Shown here: positions 31,167 to 38,344 of the stretch, piece after piece
Numbering within the stretch: the first letter of the stretch is position 1
Layout: every line of letters starts with the position of its first letter
IMG/VR virus record: IMGVR_UViG_3300023174_000218
Coordinates: 1 to 53,744 of that record
DNA length: 53,744 nucleotides
Direction: 5' to 3' (one strand)
From: a virus
Notes under the pieces: model-generated
Told to the model about the DNA's origin: nothing
Databases searched by the model: none
The model's input: only the letters and a program-made list of their open reading frames with translations
Translations under genes and position numbers: made by a program

Positions 31167-32951
31167 TTACGCTGATGCGTTTCCGGTTAGTTGTCCAAGC
31201 TTAATGACAACAAACTCTGCTGGGTACTCAAGAGCTACACCTATTTCAATATTAACTTTACCTTGTTGAATATCGCTAAAGCTAGTTGTAGTATCGTCGC
31301 ACTTTACGTAAAATGCTTGAGCTGGATTTGTTCCACGTAGTCCACCTGATTGCCAGTAAGCAAGAAGGAAGCTACTTAAAGATGTGCGAATTTGAGACCA
31401 TAGACGTGAGTCATTGTTCTCAAAAAGAGCAAACGATGTTAGATCATTAATAGACTTCTCAATGTAGATTAAAGAACGTCGGATATTGATATAACGGTTG
31501 TTTGGAGTATTATCAAGAGTGCGGCCACCCATGATAACAATACCTGCGCCAGGAACCTGACGGATAGCATTAATTGGATCAACTGATGTATTGATAGCAT
31601 CAAGTTCAGCATTAGTAAACAAGTGCTCAGTAGATACAGCAAGAGCCATAACATTCTGAAGACCTGCTGGAGTCTTGGCTGGACCACGAGATGCATCAGT
31701 AGCAATGTACTGGCCAACAACACCGGCGCCAGGAGCTTGTAGGCGAGTTACGCCAATCCCCTTATTCACATCTGGAATGCTGTACCAAGGGTAGTAAGCT
31801 GCTGCAATATTTCCTGAAGTAACTCCAGAAAAAATAGCGTAAGTTGCACTTACTTGAGTTTGTGCAGCAGTTGCTGATAGTCCAGCAGGAGTATCAAAAA
31901 CTGCAAAACAATCATTGCGACTAGCTGCATAAGCAACTGCGTCACCATGAATTTGTGCTGTAAGAGTACTTGTTGCAGCATATGGAGCATCTGGTGCGTA
32001 AATAACTAGAGGGTTAAGTACGGAATCAAATGTTGACCATGCTCCTGCATAATCAGAACGACCAAGAGATGCACCATCTGATCCTCCAGCAAATCCAATA
32101 AAACCAGTAGTAATTGCTGGAGTTTTTGTATTATCTAAACCTACGCTGCTAATAGTAATTACTGAAGTAGGATTAGAGTTAACAATAGAAAGAACAAAGT
32201 TTCTATCTGTAGATGCCATGCTTAAATCTGAATAAGATTCAATTAAGGTTGTAGATGAGTTGCCATTAACAGTAGTTGTCTGATATACCTCAAGACCAAA
32301 ACGGCTAGCAGAACCAGAAGCAACAATTTTAACTGAATAGTTACCGGACCAAGATCCAGCGCTAGCAGCATTAATTGTAAATACTGGGTTAGAAGGTACG
32401 GTTACTACTACTGTAGCTGTTGCAGAAGCACCGGTTACGGCAGTTCCTGTAGCAGCACTTGTAACAGTAAATTGTGAACCTGAACGAGTAGCAATAGTTG
32501 CATTAGTTAGGTTAAAAGCTGTTGTTGAAAGTCCAGTAATAGATACTGTTTGTCCAACAGCAAATGTGTTAGTAGCTGTGTATGTAATTGTTCCAGAAGC
32601 TGCAGAGGCTGCAGTTACTGTAGCAGTAGTAGTGGTAGTAGTTCCAGTACCATCGTTAACAATCAAGGATCCTGTTCCAGGACCTGATCCGATAACACGC
32701 TTTACATATAGATTGCGGCCACCATTAGCAAAAAAGTTATAGGCAGCCCAAGTTGTTGGGTATAAGTCATTTAATCCACCAAAAGTCTTAACAAAATCTG
32801 TCCAAGTACTTACTAGAACAGGTGCTAATGTAGGACCTTGTGGAAGAGCTCCAGCAAATGCTCCGACAGCGTTTGCAGTGTTTGCAGGCTGCACAGCTTG
32901 AGGAAGAGCTACTTCCTGGATATAGACTCCGGGACGGGCAAGATTTGCCAT
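31167..32951 (-). CDS. Tail sheath protein with inserted Ig-like module
   Basis: A 594-residue sheath protein with an AAGGAG ribosome site. It begins A-R-P-G-V-Y-I-Q-E-V, the conserved sheath start, with F-V-K-T-F-G-G and N-L-Y-V-K-R-V in the N-domain. The C-domain has A-P-G-A-G-V-V-G and N-R-Y-I-N-I-R-R-S-L-I-Y-I-E-K-S-I near 470-490, the polymerisation core. Residues about 110-190 are a Thr-rich module (T-I-T-Y-T-A-T-N-T-F-A-V-G-Q-T-V, then S-I-T-G-L) absent from minimal sheaths, probably displayed outside the tail. The same module type recurs in three other virion proteins of this window. Confidence 0.94.
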   Translation of the reverse strand: MANLARPGVYIQEVALPQAVQPANTANAVGAFAGALPQGPTLAPVLVSTWTDFVKTFGGLNDLYPTTWAAYNFFANGGRNLYVKRVIGSGPGTGSLIVNDGTGTTTTTTATVTAASAASGTITYTATNTFAVGQTVSITGLSTTAFNLTNATIATRSGSQFTVTSAATGTAVTGASATATVVVTVPSNPVFTINAASAGSWSGNYSVKIVASGSASRFGLEVYQTTTVNGNSSTTLIESYSDLSMASTDRNFVLSIVNSNPTSVITISSVGLDNTKTPAITTGFIGFAGGSDGASLGRSDYAGAWSTFDSVLNPLVIYAPDAPYAATSTLTAQIHGDAVAYAASRNDCFAVFDTPAGLSATAAQTQVSATYAIFSGVTSGNIAAAYYPWYSIPDVNKGIGVTRLQAPGAGVVGQYIATDASRGPAKTPAGLQNVMALAVSTEHLFTNAELDAINTSVDPINAIRQVPGAGIVIMGGRTLDNTPNNRYINIRRSLIYIEKSINDLTSFALFENNDSRLWSQIRTSLSSFLLAYWQSGGLRGTNPAQAFYVKCDDTTTSFSDIQQGKVNIEIGVALEYPAEFVVIKLGQLTGNASA

Positions 32952-32984
32952 TCGGGGTTTCTCCTTTAGGGTTAGGTTGTTTTC

Positions 32985-33614
32985 TTAATGAGACGGAATT
33001 GTTTGCCAAATAGTTGCGTTAAGGGTAGTTTGGTACCCTAGTGATGTATTGACATCGGTTACAGTATAAACTGCGCTGAGTTGATCAGGGAACAGTTCTG
33101 CACTGATTCGAATATTGTAGACATTACTAAATAAACGTTTACCGCCTTCAGTAGTATCTCTTTTTGAGAACCCCAACATATCCAAACGACGGTTTGTTCC
33201 GTCTTGAGGAATGGGTAGTTGCCCAAATCTAAATGGTAGTCTACCAGGTGCAAACAACTTAGACATAATCTGACGATCATGACGAGGTTGGCGGGACCAT
33301 GTGGAGACTTGGTAGATAAGATCTACCGGGATAGGAAAGTTAACTGGTTGGTTTATAGAGCTATCTTGTTTAAGATTAGGTGTCATGTCCTCAGGTGTAT
33401 AAGTCAGATCTACTATGCCTCTATGGGCACGCTCTATATCCTCACGAACACCTACTAAGTCTAAAGTGATGTAAGGATAGCTCTGTTGACGAATATCTTT
33501 ATCTGGCTGTCCATAGTAGACAGCAACAGGGCGTGCAGCATTTCCGCTGTCTGAAACAGTGATGCCTTGAAGCAAGGTCTTTAGGGCTTCATCTTCATTA
33601 ATAATAAATGGCAT
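32985..33614 (-). CDS. Tail terminator/completion protein
   Basis: A 209-residue protein just upstream of the sheath gene. It has E-A-L-K-T-L-L-Q-G-I near the start, Y-P-Y-I-T-L-D-L-V-G-V near 45-55, then P-V-D-L-I-Y-Q-V-S-T-W-S-R near 95-107 and a long strand-rich end. This outline (Y-P-x-I-x-L, I-Y-Q-V-x-x-W) is that of the tail terminator family that caps the tube and connects to the neck. Position between neck-type genes and sheath agrees. There is no unique motif, so the precise homolog cannot be named. Confidence 0.65.
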   Translation of the reverse strand: MPFIINEDEALKTLLQGITVSDSGNAARPVAVYYGQPDKDIRQQSYPYITLDLVGVREDIERAHRGIVDLTYTPEDMTPNLKQDSSINQPVNFPIPVDLIYQVSTWSRQPRHDRQIMSKLFAPGRLPFRFGQLPIPQDGTNRRLDMLGFSKRDTTEGGKRLFSNVYNIRISAELFPDQLSAVYTVTDVNTSLGYQTTLNATIWQTIPSH

Positions 33615-33883
33615 TAGTTAGCCCCCAACATAAAAGTTCTTAAAGCAGGTGCAGGTTGGGTATCTTGAGTTCCATACTCTAAAGCATGGATAATATCCTT
33701 ATAGTTTCTTGGATGTGAAATTGCATGGTTTTTACCATCATATGTAATATTAAGATTATTTACAACTTCTGATGGCCAGCCGTATGAAGAAGCATGGTTT
33801 TGAAGTTGTTTTGTGCGAACTTTTACCGCTTGTTTCTCTGCAGCAATGATTAGGGAATCAAAAGTTTTTTTGAAGTTACCCAC
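33614..33883 (-). CDS. Neck/tail completion protein, HK97 gp10-like
   Basis: About 89 residues from a GTG at 33883 (V-G-N-F-K-K-T-F-D-S-L); this start overlaps the upstream 53-residue gene by only 8 bases, whereas a longer frame from 33946 would overlap it by 71. It has A-A-E-K-Q-A-V-K-V-R-T near 10-20 and a C-terminal A-L-E-Y-G-T-Q-D-T-Q-P-A-P-A-L-R, where (L)EYGT-x-x-x-x-P-x-P is the HK97 gp10 signature found in neck proteins that close the head or join it to the tail. It overlaps the terminator gene. The start is uncertain. Confidence 0.65.
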   Translation of the reverse strand: MGNFKKTFDSLIIAAEKQAVKVRTKQLQNHASSYGWPSEVVNNLNITYDGKNHAISHPRNYKDIIHALEYGTQDTQPAPALRTFMLGAN

Positions 33884-34037
33884 GGTTACGGAGCCATTTC
33901 GATAGCAAAAACCCCGCAGCAAAACCAACAACGATTTTCTTACCACCGTTTTGGTTAAGGCTGGCTAAGCCACGAACAAACTCCTGTTTATCGGCATCAG
34001 TCTCTTCACGAACAAGCCGAGTAGCTAAATTAATCAT
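33876..34037 (-). CDS. Small single-span membrane or structural protein, 53 aa
   Basis: A small gene with an excellent ribosome site (GGAGG five bases before ATG). The product begins M-I-N-L-A-T-R-L-V-R-E-E-T-D and has I-V-V-G-F-A-A-G-F-L-L near residues 36-46 followed by basic K-W-L-R-N-R-G. It could be a single membrane helix or a hydrophobic packing helix. It lies between the HNH gene and the neck protein, whose start overlaps its end. Function unknown. The strong ribosome site is the main evidence that it is translated. Confidence 0.65.
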   Translation of the reverse strand: MINLATRLVREETDADKQEFVRGLASLNQNGGKKIVVGFAAGFLLSKWLRNRG

Positions 34038-34119
34038 AATTCCTCCATAGGAAGATGCAGGGTGTTACAAGCAGGGTTCCGGATTACTCCGGCGTCAATA
34101 ACAATCATAAAGCAAAAAT

Positions 34120-34482
34120 TTAATAATTTATGGCTAAAGGCTCAGTATTATAAGAATCGCGGTTTTGGTAGGTTTTTAGCCTGTGACAGTTTGCACAAAG
34201 GGTTTGAAGATTTGCCAAACTATTGTTTGAACGATCCCCGTCTATATGGTCTACGTCTAACTGCATTCTATGCTCTGGTACAAACCCACATCGTTCACAA
34301 GTATCTTTTTTGTAAGCTACCCAAGGCCTACCTTTATTCACTCGAATACCTACTGTACATCTCCAACCAAATGAGCCTGTTATATTTCCTCGCCGTTTAA
34401 CACTAATAGGGCCACAATTTGAGCACAGAGCTGTTCTAAGCTCCGGGTCAATGTTTGATAGACGATGTATATGTTTTCCCAT
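34120..34482 (-). CDS. HNH endonuclease after late terminator
   Basis: A 120-residue protein from the ATG at 34482 (M-G-K-H-I-H-R-L), with only a short AGG before the start; the longer frame upstream crosses the terminator and is rejected. It has two Cys pairs: C-S-N-C-G near residue 22 and C-E-R-C-G-F near 70, then D-V-D-H-I-D-G-D-R-S-N-N and L-C-A-N-C-H. That is the HNH ββα-metal fold with zinc knuckles. Probably a homing nuclease inserted between the head-neck and tail operons. The region to its left (34038-34119) shows nothing. Confidence 0.85.
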   Translation of the reverse strand: MGKHIHRLSNIDPELRTALCSNCGPISVKRRGNITGSFGWRCTVGIRVNKGRPWVAYKKDTCERCGFVPEHRMQLDVDHIDGDRSNNSLANLQTLCANCHRLKTYQNRDSYNTEPLAINY

Positions 34483-34498
34483 ACCTATATCATAAACG

Positions 34499-34522
34499 AA
34501 AAAACCCCCTGCGGAGGGGGTT
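34499..34522 (-). terminator. Strong Rho-independent terminator
   Basis: On the minus strand AACCCCCT-CCGC-AGGGGGTT is followed by a T-run. The 8-bp stem has a 4-base loop and the T-run follows on the same strand, so it ends transcripts from the lysine-rich genes upstream (34529-35253). It separates that group from the HNH and tail genes. The opposite orientation lacks a good T-run. Confidence 0.85.
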
Positions 34523-34528
34523 AAATCG

Positions 34529-34753
34529 TTACTTCTTTTTAATTTTCTTGGCCAGAGCCTTGTCCATCTTAACGTCTTCTTTAGCTGATGGCTTCTTCTT
34601 ATCCATCTTCTTATCAGCCGCTTCAAACTTTTTCTTTTGAGCAGGTGTCATGCCTTTTTTTGCTTTGGCATCTTGCTTCTTATCAGCAGACTTTGACATA
34701 GGCTTCTTGCCTGACATCTTGCCCTTCATTCCACATCCACAGGTAGCGCACAT
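34529..34753 (-). CDS. Lysine-rich basic protein with Cys knuckle, 74 aa
   Basis: A 74-residue protein beginning M-C-A-T-C-G-C-G, followed by an almost pure basic, low-complexity tail (26 Lys against 8 acidic residues, including K-K-M-D-K-K-K and K-K-I-K-K-K). It resembles DNA-condensing or internal head proteins, and the C-x2-C-x-C could bind metal. It is the last gene before a strong terminator and starts by TAATG overlap with the Cys-rich EF-hand-like gene. I know of no family for it. Composition bias makes frame support weaker, but the start context and coupling are clear. Confidence 0.65.
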   Translation of the reverse strand: MCATCGCGMKGKMSGKKPMSKSADKKQDAKAKKGMTPAQKKKFEAADKKMDKKKPSAKEDVKMDKALAKKIKKK

Positions 34754-34926
34754 TATTTTTTCTTCTTTCGTAGGGCCGCAAAATCAGAACCTTCTAGTTT
34801 GCCGTCTTTATCTACGTCAAGCTTCTTCTGCTTTGGGGACAGTTTCTTATTAGTCTTCTTAGCGCCCTTCTTGCAAGCGCCTTTACATCCCGGCTTTGAA
34901 CAGCCGCATCCACATGACTTACACAT
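34753..34926 (-). CDS. Cys-rich, EF-hand-like small basic protein, 57 aa
   Basis: A small gene between its lysine-rich neighbours. The N-terminus has six cysteines in 18 residues (M-C-K-S-C-G-C-G-C-S, then G-C-K-G-A-C), which suggests metal binding or a disulfide knot. The C-terminal half contains L-D-V-D-K-D-G-K-L-E-G-S-D-F, the 12-residue loop of an EF-hand or dockerin-type calcium site (D-x-D-x-D-G-x-L-x-x-x-D). The rest is lysine-rich. It is coupled to its neighbours by TAATG overlaps on both sides. The combined layout is not one I recognise. Confidence 0.65.
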   Translation of the reverse strand: MCKSCGCGCSKPGCKGACKKGAKKTNKKLSPKQKKLDVDKDGKLEGSDFAALRKKKK

Positions 34927-35132
34927 TATTTTTTACCTTTCGTATGGGGGTTTTTCTTATGCCATTCTTTAGTTGCCTTGACGCCCTCTTTAACAGTCTT
35001 GGCTCCAGCTTTTTTAGTCAGGTTAATCTTATCCCATTTAGGATCATTCTTACCTGCATGGTCGACTATAACATCGCCCTTTTTATTCTTCTTAACCTCG
35101 TGGACCTTGCCACTAACCTTTAGTTTTGCCAC
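34926..35132 (-). CDS. Lysine-rich small protein, 68 aa
   Basis: A 68-residue protein starting at a GTG (M-A-K-L-K-V-S-G-K-V-H-E-V) with 21 Lys and 7 acidic residues. A short strand-like segment (K-G-D-V-I-V-D-H-A-G-K) is followed by a basic tail that ends H-T-K-G-K-K. It overlaps the upstream 46-residue gene by 20 bases and the downstream Cys-rich gene by TAATG. It could be a nucleic-acid-binding protein packed with the genome; this is inference from charge and neighbourhood only. Confidence 0.6.
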   Translation of the reverse strand: MAKLKVSGKVHEVKKNKKGDVIVDHAGKNDPKWDKINLTKKAGAKTVKEGVKATKEWHKKNPHTKGKK

Positions 35133-35253
35133 TTTTTTTCTTCACTTTCGTTGGTAGTTTTTTACCTTTAGGTGTATGTTCTTCCCACTTTTCGGCCATT
35201 TTAGGATCATTAGCATACATCCATTTACGTTGAGATTGAGATTTAAAAGGCAT
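35113..35253 (-). CDS. Small basic phage protein, 46 aa
   Basis: The product begins M-P-F-K-S-Q-S-Q-R-K-W-M-Y-A-N-D-P-K-M-A, a start shared by a common family of tiny phage proteins (M-P-F-K-S-x-A/S-Q-x-x-x-M-Y-A-x-x-P), and continues with a basic tail (K-V-K-K-K-S-G-K-T-K-G). It is coupled by TAATG to the neck gene. The family is recalled from phages of many hosts, where it has no firm function. It opens the lysine-rich group. Confidence 0.7.
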   Translation of the reverse strand: MPFKSQSQRKWMYANDPKMAEKWEEHTPKGKKLPTKVKKKSGKTKG

Positions 35254-35834
35254 TATAGTGAGCTTTCATCAAAGGCAGTGTAACCAGCGTAGCGCTGGAA
35301 CTGCGAGTCATTGACCAGTTCTTCGGCGTTAACTTGCTCACAGGATATCTGTAACAAGGTGTACTTATTTTTAATAATACCATGTGGTGAGACCTGTGTA
35401 GGTGAGAATACTTCATTTCTGAAGACAATTCGATCACGTAGATATGCGTCTGGGTTTATCTCTACGGTTGAAAGTTCACGACGGTTAGCCGCATTTCCAC
35501 CATAAAAATTTAAGTGGTTTTCAACAACGTCAACATTAATTGTAACGGTTAAAAGATCTGTGTTATAGAAACCACGGTCGTTCTGTACTGTAGCGCCCTG
35601 TTCTAAATGGGCATTAACTACTGGAATAGTAAAAGGGTTAAGCCATTTACGGCCTCCACCAATAACGGATGAACCCACATCATAAATAGGGTCTACTGCA
35701 GTATTTACTGGATCAAAAATCCACCAGTCTATAAATGTACCGACAGTTTGCACAAGCTCAACGCTTGTACCAGATACGTTTGATCCACGTTCATAGGATA
35801 TATTAAAACGTCCTTCACGTTGATCCCCACGCAT
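35253..35834 (-). CDS. Neck/head-completion-type virion protein
   Basis: 193 residues from the ATG at 35834, which has a GGAG ribosome site and follows the previous stop by two bases; an upstream start at 35867 would overlap that gene. It begins M-R-G-D-Q-R-E-G-R-F-N-I-S-Y. It has W-W-I-F-D-P-V near 37, N-P-F-T-I-P-V-V-N-A-H near 68, and a strand-rich second half (D-L-L-T-V-T-I-N-V-D-V-V). I recall similar proteins in neck or head-tail positions of actinophages. No precise motif fixes its role. Confidence 0.55.
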   Translation of the reverse strand: MRGDQREGRFNISYERGSNVSGTSVELVQTVGTFIDWWIFDPVNTAVDPIYDVGSSVIGGGRKWLNPFTIPVVNAHLEQGATVQNDRGFYNTDLLTVTINVDVVENHLNFYGGNAANRRELSTVEINPDAYLRDRIVFRNEVFSPTQVSPHGIIKNKYTLLQISCEQVNAEELVNDSQFQRYAGYTAFDESSL

Positions 35835-35836
35835 AC

Positions 35837-36085
35837 CTACTCCGTATCTTCGGTGTATTCGCCCCATTTACCTATAGGACATTTTGCTGAATCTAATTTA
35901 GTTTTTGCTGCCATAATACAGCCGCACTTTAAACATGTTTTAGTTATCTTTTGAAAAAACGGACAAGTTACACAAAGTGTATATCTAGCTTCTGCTTCTT
36001 CTTTAGGAATCTTTTGACTATTAATCTTTAATAAATCTAAAGGTGTAACGCCATTTCTAGCTTTATACTCTTCCCAAGGATTCAT
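35837..36085 (-). CDS. Zinc-binding small phage protein, 82 aa
   Basis: The C-terminal half has C-V-T-C-P-F-F, then T-C-L-K-C-G-C-I-M-A-A-K-T, and A-K-C-P-I-G-K-W. This array (C-x2-C ... C-x2-C-x-C ... C-P-x-G-K-W) is a widespread small virion-module protein of T4-like and cyanophage genomes that binds zinc. The N-terminal half is charged and helical. It lies in the head-neck region. The family is recognisable but its function is not known. Confidence 0.72.
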   Translation of the reverse strand: MNPWEEYKARNGVTPLDLLKINSQKIPKEEAEARYTLCVTCPFFQKITKTCLKCGCIMAAKTKLDSAKCPIGKWGEYTEDTE

Positions 36086-36108
36086 AATGCCCCACCCCTT
36101 TAAAAAGT

Positions 36109-36372
36109 TTAGTTACCAGCAGCCTTAGCACGTGCAACAAGTACATCTTCATAACGGGTAAATTTTCCTGTGCTTGGATTGTATTGATCGCCAGGCAAAA
36201 TTCTATCTGTATTAAAACCTAAATCAACAAAAACCGGGTTGCTTTTAAAAGCAGCAAGGGTTGCCTCATCTACGGCCATAACCTGTACTACCTCTGTATC
36301 CACAACAAGAGCGACCTTTGGCAGGTCATCACGTACTGGATCAATTTGCTGATTGTTTGAACTAGTAGCCAT
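36109..36372 (-). CDS. Small virion-region protein, 87 aa (paralog of 38001-38336)
   Basis: From the ATG at 36372, with AGGAG six bases upstream; an ATG at 36378 is too close to the ribosome site. The core P-K-V-A-L-V-V-D-T-E-V-V-Q-V-M, then N-P-V-F-V-D-L, and D-Q-Y-N-P-S-T-G-K-F match the core of the 111-residue protein at 38001-38336 (I-A-F-V-L-D-D-E-V-V-E-I-M, then S-N-P-T-I-I-Q-V, then Y-K-Y-K-D-N-K-F). This family occurs in T4-like cyanophages as virion-associated proteins of unknown role. Here two copies flank the dUTPase-like pair. Confidence 0.7.
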   Translation of the reverse strand: MATSSNNQQIDPVRDDLPKVALVVDTEVVQVMAVDEATLAAFKSNPVFVDLGFNTDRILPGDQYNPSTGKFTRYEDVLVARAKAAGN

Positions 36373-36402
36373 TAACATCTCCTAAAATTAATTTACCAAC
36401 TT

Positions 36403-36445
36403 CCTATAGTATACAGGAAACTTGTATAAGTAGGACCTATAGTAT
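36403..36445. repeat. Pair of ATACTATAGG direct repeats in a leader
   Basis: On the minus strand ATACTATAGG occurs at 36445-36436 and 36412-36403, 33 bases apart, in the 72-base gap between the dUTPase-like gene and the small virion gene. The second copy is centred in a partial inverted repeat (TTCCT ... AGGAA) with a TATACT core that could serve as a -10 element; no clear -35 is seen. They may be promoter or operator sites, but no common partner was found elsewhere. Confidence 0.3.
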
Positions 36446-37233
36446 TAAAGATACCGTTTTTTAGTACGGTAAAACCTTTTATAGGATCCACCCACTTGCT
36501 TATTGCCAGGCCCATATCCATCTTTTTCATACTGTTCTGTCAGCAGTTTTTGACTTACCTTGAACTCATCAGATGGCTTAGTAATTACCTTTGAAGACCA
36601 GTCATCCCTTTTAAATGGGGTAATTTGAGCTATGGGAGTCCCGGCAGGTAAAACCCCACTAAAAGTGTTCTTTACAAAAAATGGAAAATTTATAGGCCTA
36701 AAATAAGAGTCTGTATCTACAACACCACTAAGCGTATAAAAAGGGAGGTAAGGTGCATTAGCTGGATGGCTAATTAAAGTGCTGTAGCCTGCCGGAGTTT
36801 TAATAACGTAGGGGTTTATCCACTTATAGGCAAAAACGCAGTATTCAGAAGAAAAGGGCATGGTACCAATTTGTTCTATAGGGTGCATACTCACAGGTTT
36901 ATATTCAGGATTAAATGACCCTGATATGGTGTGGTGACCTTTTTCTTCATCATACTTAAATTCATAATCTTTAGATGTAACAATATAGTAACCTAAAGTT
37001 AAAACATCTAATACTGGGATACAACGCTTTATTGTAAATTCTTCATGCTTATGAGAATGATTTGGGTGGTTTATAGATACTCTATTGTCAATTTTTTTAT
37101 ACCATTCCGGTATATTATCAATACTTTTAACTACATTAACAGGAGAACTTTTTAAGTCAGCATCAGTAAGTAGAAACTCTATCGTCTTTTCTTTTGATGG
37201 TGAGCTACTTACTTTGTGCTTATTCTTGAACAT
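36445..37233 (-). CDS. dUTPase-like-fold virion-region protein, copy 2
   Basis: 262 residues from the ATG at 37233 (M-F-K-N-K-H-K), with AGGA upstream; a longer frame would overlap the previous gene. It is a clear paralog of the 254-residue protein upstream: both have I-P-x-W-(W/Y)-K near the start, then a C-x-P-(F/V)-L-D-(A/V)-L strand, a P-x-G-(Y/W)-S-(T/V)-L stretch, L-S-G-V-V-D-T-D, and L-P-A-G-T-P-I-A-Q-I-T. The last two resemble motif 3 and the closing I-x-x-G-x-x-x-A-Q-L strand of dUTPase/dCTP deaminase (beta-clip) folds. Function unknown; see the paired entry. Confidence 0.7.
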   Translation of the reverse strand: MFKNKHKVSSSPSKEKTIEFLLTDADLKSSPVNVVKSIDNIPEWYKKIDNRVSINHPNHSHKHEEFTIKRCIPVLDVLTLGYYIVTSKDYEFKYDEEKGHHTISGSFNPEYKPVSMHPIEQIGTMPFSSEYCVFAYKWINPYVIKTPAGYSTLISHPANAPYLPFYTLSGVVDTDSYFRPINFPFFVKNTFSGVLPAGTPIAQITPFKRDDWSSKVITKPSDEFKVSQKLLTEQYEKDGYGPGNKQVGGSYKRFYRTKKRYL

Positions 37234-37984
37234 CTGTATCCTTTTTATATTTTTTAGGTACCCAAAGCTTAGATCGGTAATAACCAAACTGTACAGCCCT
37301 AGCTTTTTCAGCAATAAATTTTTCTTTAGGACCAAATACTCTAGATGTAGCTACCCATTCTTGTCTGTTTATTGGTATTAATTGTGCAAAGGGTGTGCCT
37401 TTTTCAATAATACCGGTCCAACCTTCTTTAAGAAAAAATGGAATATTTCCATTAGGAACAAATCTATCACTATCTACTATGCCGGATAAAGTTGTAAAAG
37501 GTAGTTGTGCTTGATTTAAAGGGTGTGTAACAAGTACACTCCAACCTTTAGGCACTTTCCATCCCCATTTACCATTCCATACCATGTGGTTGTGGGCGTG
37601 TCCTGCAGGCCTTGGAATAGTATACCCAATAGCACCTTTTCTTTCTGAAATCAACTGCCAATCAGTATTGCTATGTATATACTCTTCTTTAGAGTTTTTA
37701 TCTAAATATTTATATTCGATCTCTACCCCATCATTTTTAATAATTTCAATGTCAGCCCATGTAGTAAGAAAGTAACCTGAGTTAAGAGCATCAAGAAATG
37801 GCATACAAATTTTCATTCCAGCAGTTTTTAATTCTGGCTTATCTATATCTAAGTAACCAGTTTCTTTATTAATAAATGATTCCCCTTCTTTCCACCAATT
37901 AGGCAAAATAGATGCTGCTGGAATAGGGGTATTAATTGGCAACGTAAAATTTGGGTCTAATACAAATTCTATTTTTTTATACAT
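37220..37984 (-). CDS. dUTPase-like-fold virion-region protein, copy 1
   Basis: A 254-residue protein with an AGGAG ribosome site. It begins M-Y-K-K-I-E-F-V-L-D-P and has A-S-I-L-P-N-W-W-K near 24-32, C-M-P-F-L-D-A-L-N-S-G-Y-F near 60-72, P-R-P-A-G-H-A-H-N-H near 125, then V-P-K-G-W-S-V-L-V-T-H-P, L-S-G-I-V-D-S-D and I-E-K-G-T-P-F-A-Q-L-I-P. The order (P-x-G, then G-(V/I)-(V/I)-D-x-D, then I-x-x-G-x-x-x-A-Q-L) copies the dUTPase superfamily, though the usual first motif is not evident, so enzyme activity is doubtful. A structural virion role is possible. It is encoded next to its paralog. Confidence 0.7.
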   Translation of the reverse strand: MYKKIEFVLDPNFTLPINTPIPAASILPNWWKEGESFINKETGYLDIDKPELKTAGMKICMPFLDALNSGYFLTTWADIEIIKNDGVEIEYKYLDKNSKEEYIHSNTDWQLISERKGAIGYTIPRPAGHAHNHMVWNGKWGWKVPKGWSVLVTHPLNQAQLPFTTLSGIVDSDRFVPNGNIPFFLKEGWTGIIEKGTPFAQLIPINRQEWVATSRVFGPKEKFIAEKARAVQFGYYRSKLWVPKKYKKDTDVQE

Positions 37985-38000
37985 TATGCTCTCCTAAAGA

Positions 38001-38336
38001 TTATTCTACAAATTTATTATCTTTATACTTGTAACCAACTTTTACCTTAGTAAGGTCTAATACTTGAATAATTGTTGGGTTACTTAATAAAATAGCGGCT
38101 AAATTTTCTTGACAATGCATAATTTCTACTACTTCATCGTCTAGTACAAAAGCAATATGTTTGGTTATTGAAGATGTGTCTGGCAATAAATTCTGCTGAA
38201 TAATAGTTTTCATTTGGAGATCTTTATACCAATGAAAATGAAACCCTAATTTATGAGGTAAAGATTTTATAAAGTTTTTTTTCTTACTTTTTTTATATTC
38301 CTTAAGTTCTTTTTTGTACCGATTATTGTTTGCCAT
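38001..38336 (-). CDS. Virion-region protein, 111 aa (paralog of 36109-36372)
   Basis: The first 40 residues are basic and then include K-L-G-F-H-F-H-W-Y-K. The core I-A-F-V-L-D-D-E-V-V-E-I-M-H and the C-terminal K-V-G-Y-K-Y-K-D-N-K-F match the paralog at 36109-36372. GGGG lies six bases before the ATG. As in its paralog, the conserved part looks like a small beta domain with an acidic turn. The role is unknown, but duplication on both sides of the dUTPase-like pair suggests a shared cassette. Confidence 0.65.
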   Translation of the reverse strand: MANNNRYKKELKEYKKSKKKNFIKSLPHKLGFHFHWYKDLQMKTIIQQNLLPDTSSITKHIAFVLDDEVVEIMHCQENLAAILLSNPTIIQVLDLTKVKVGYKYKDNKFVE

Positions 38337-38344
38337 TTTTACCC

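Noticed and set aside
34062-34400. Plus-strand 112-residue frame opposite the HNH gene
   Set aside because: The minus strand carries intact HNH motifs; the plus frame has no recognisable features.
36430-36450. AATACTATAGG resembling a T7-type promoter
   Set aside because: The consensus is incomplete and no single-subunit RNA polymerase gene is present in the window.
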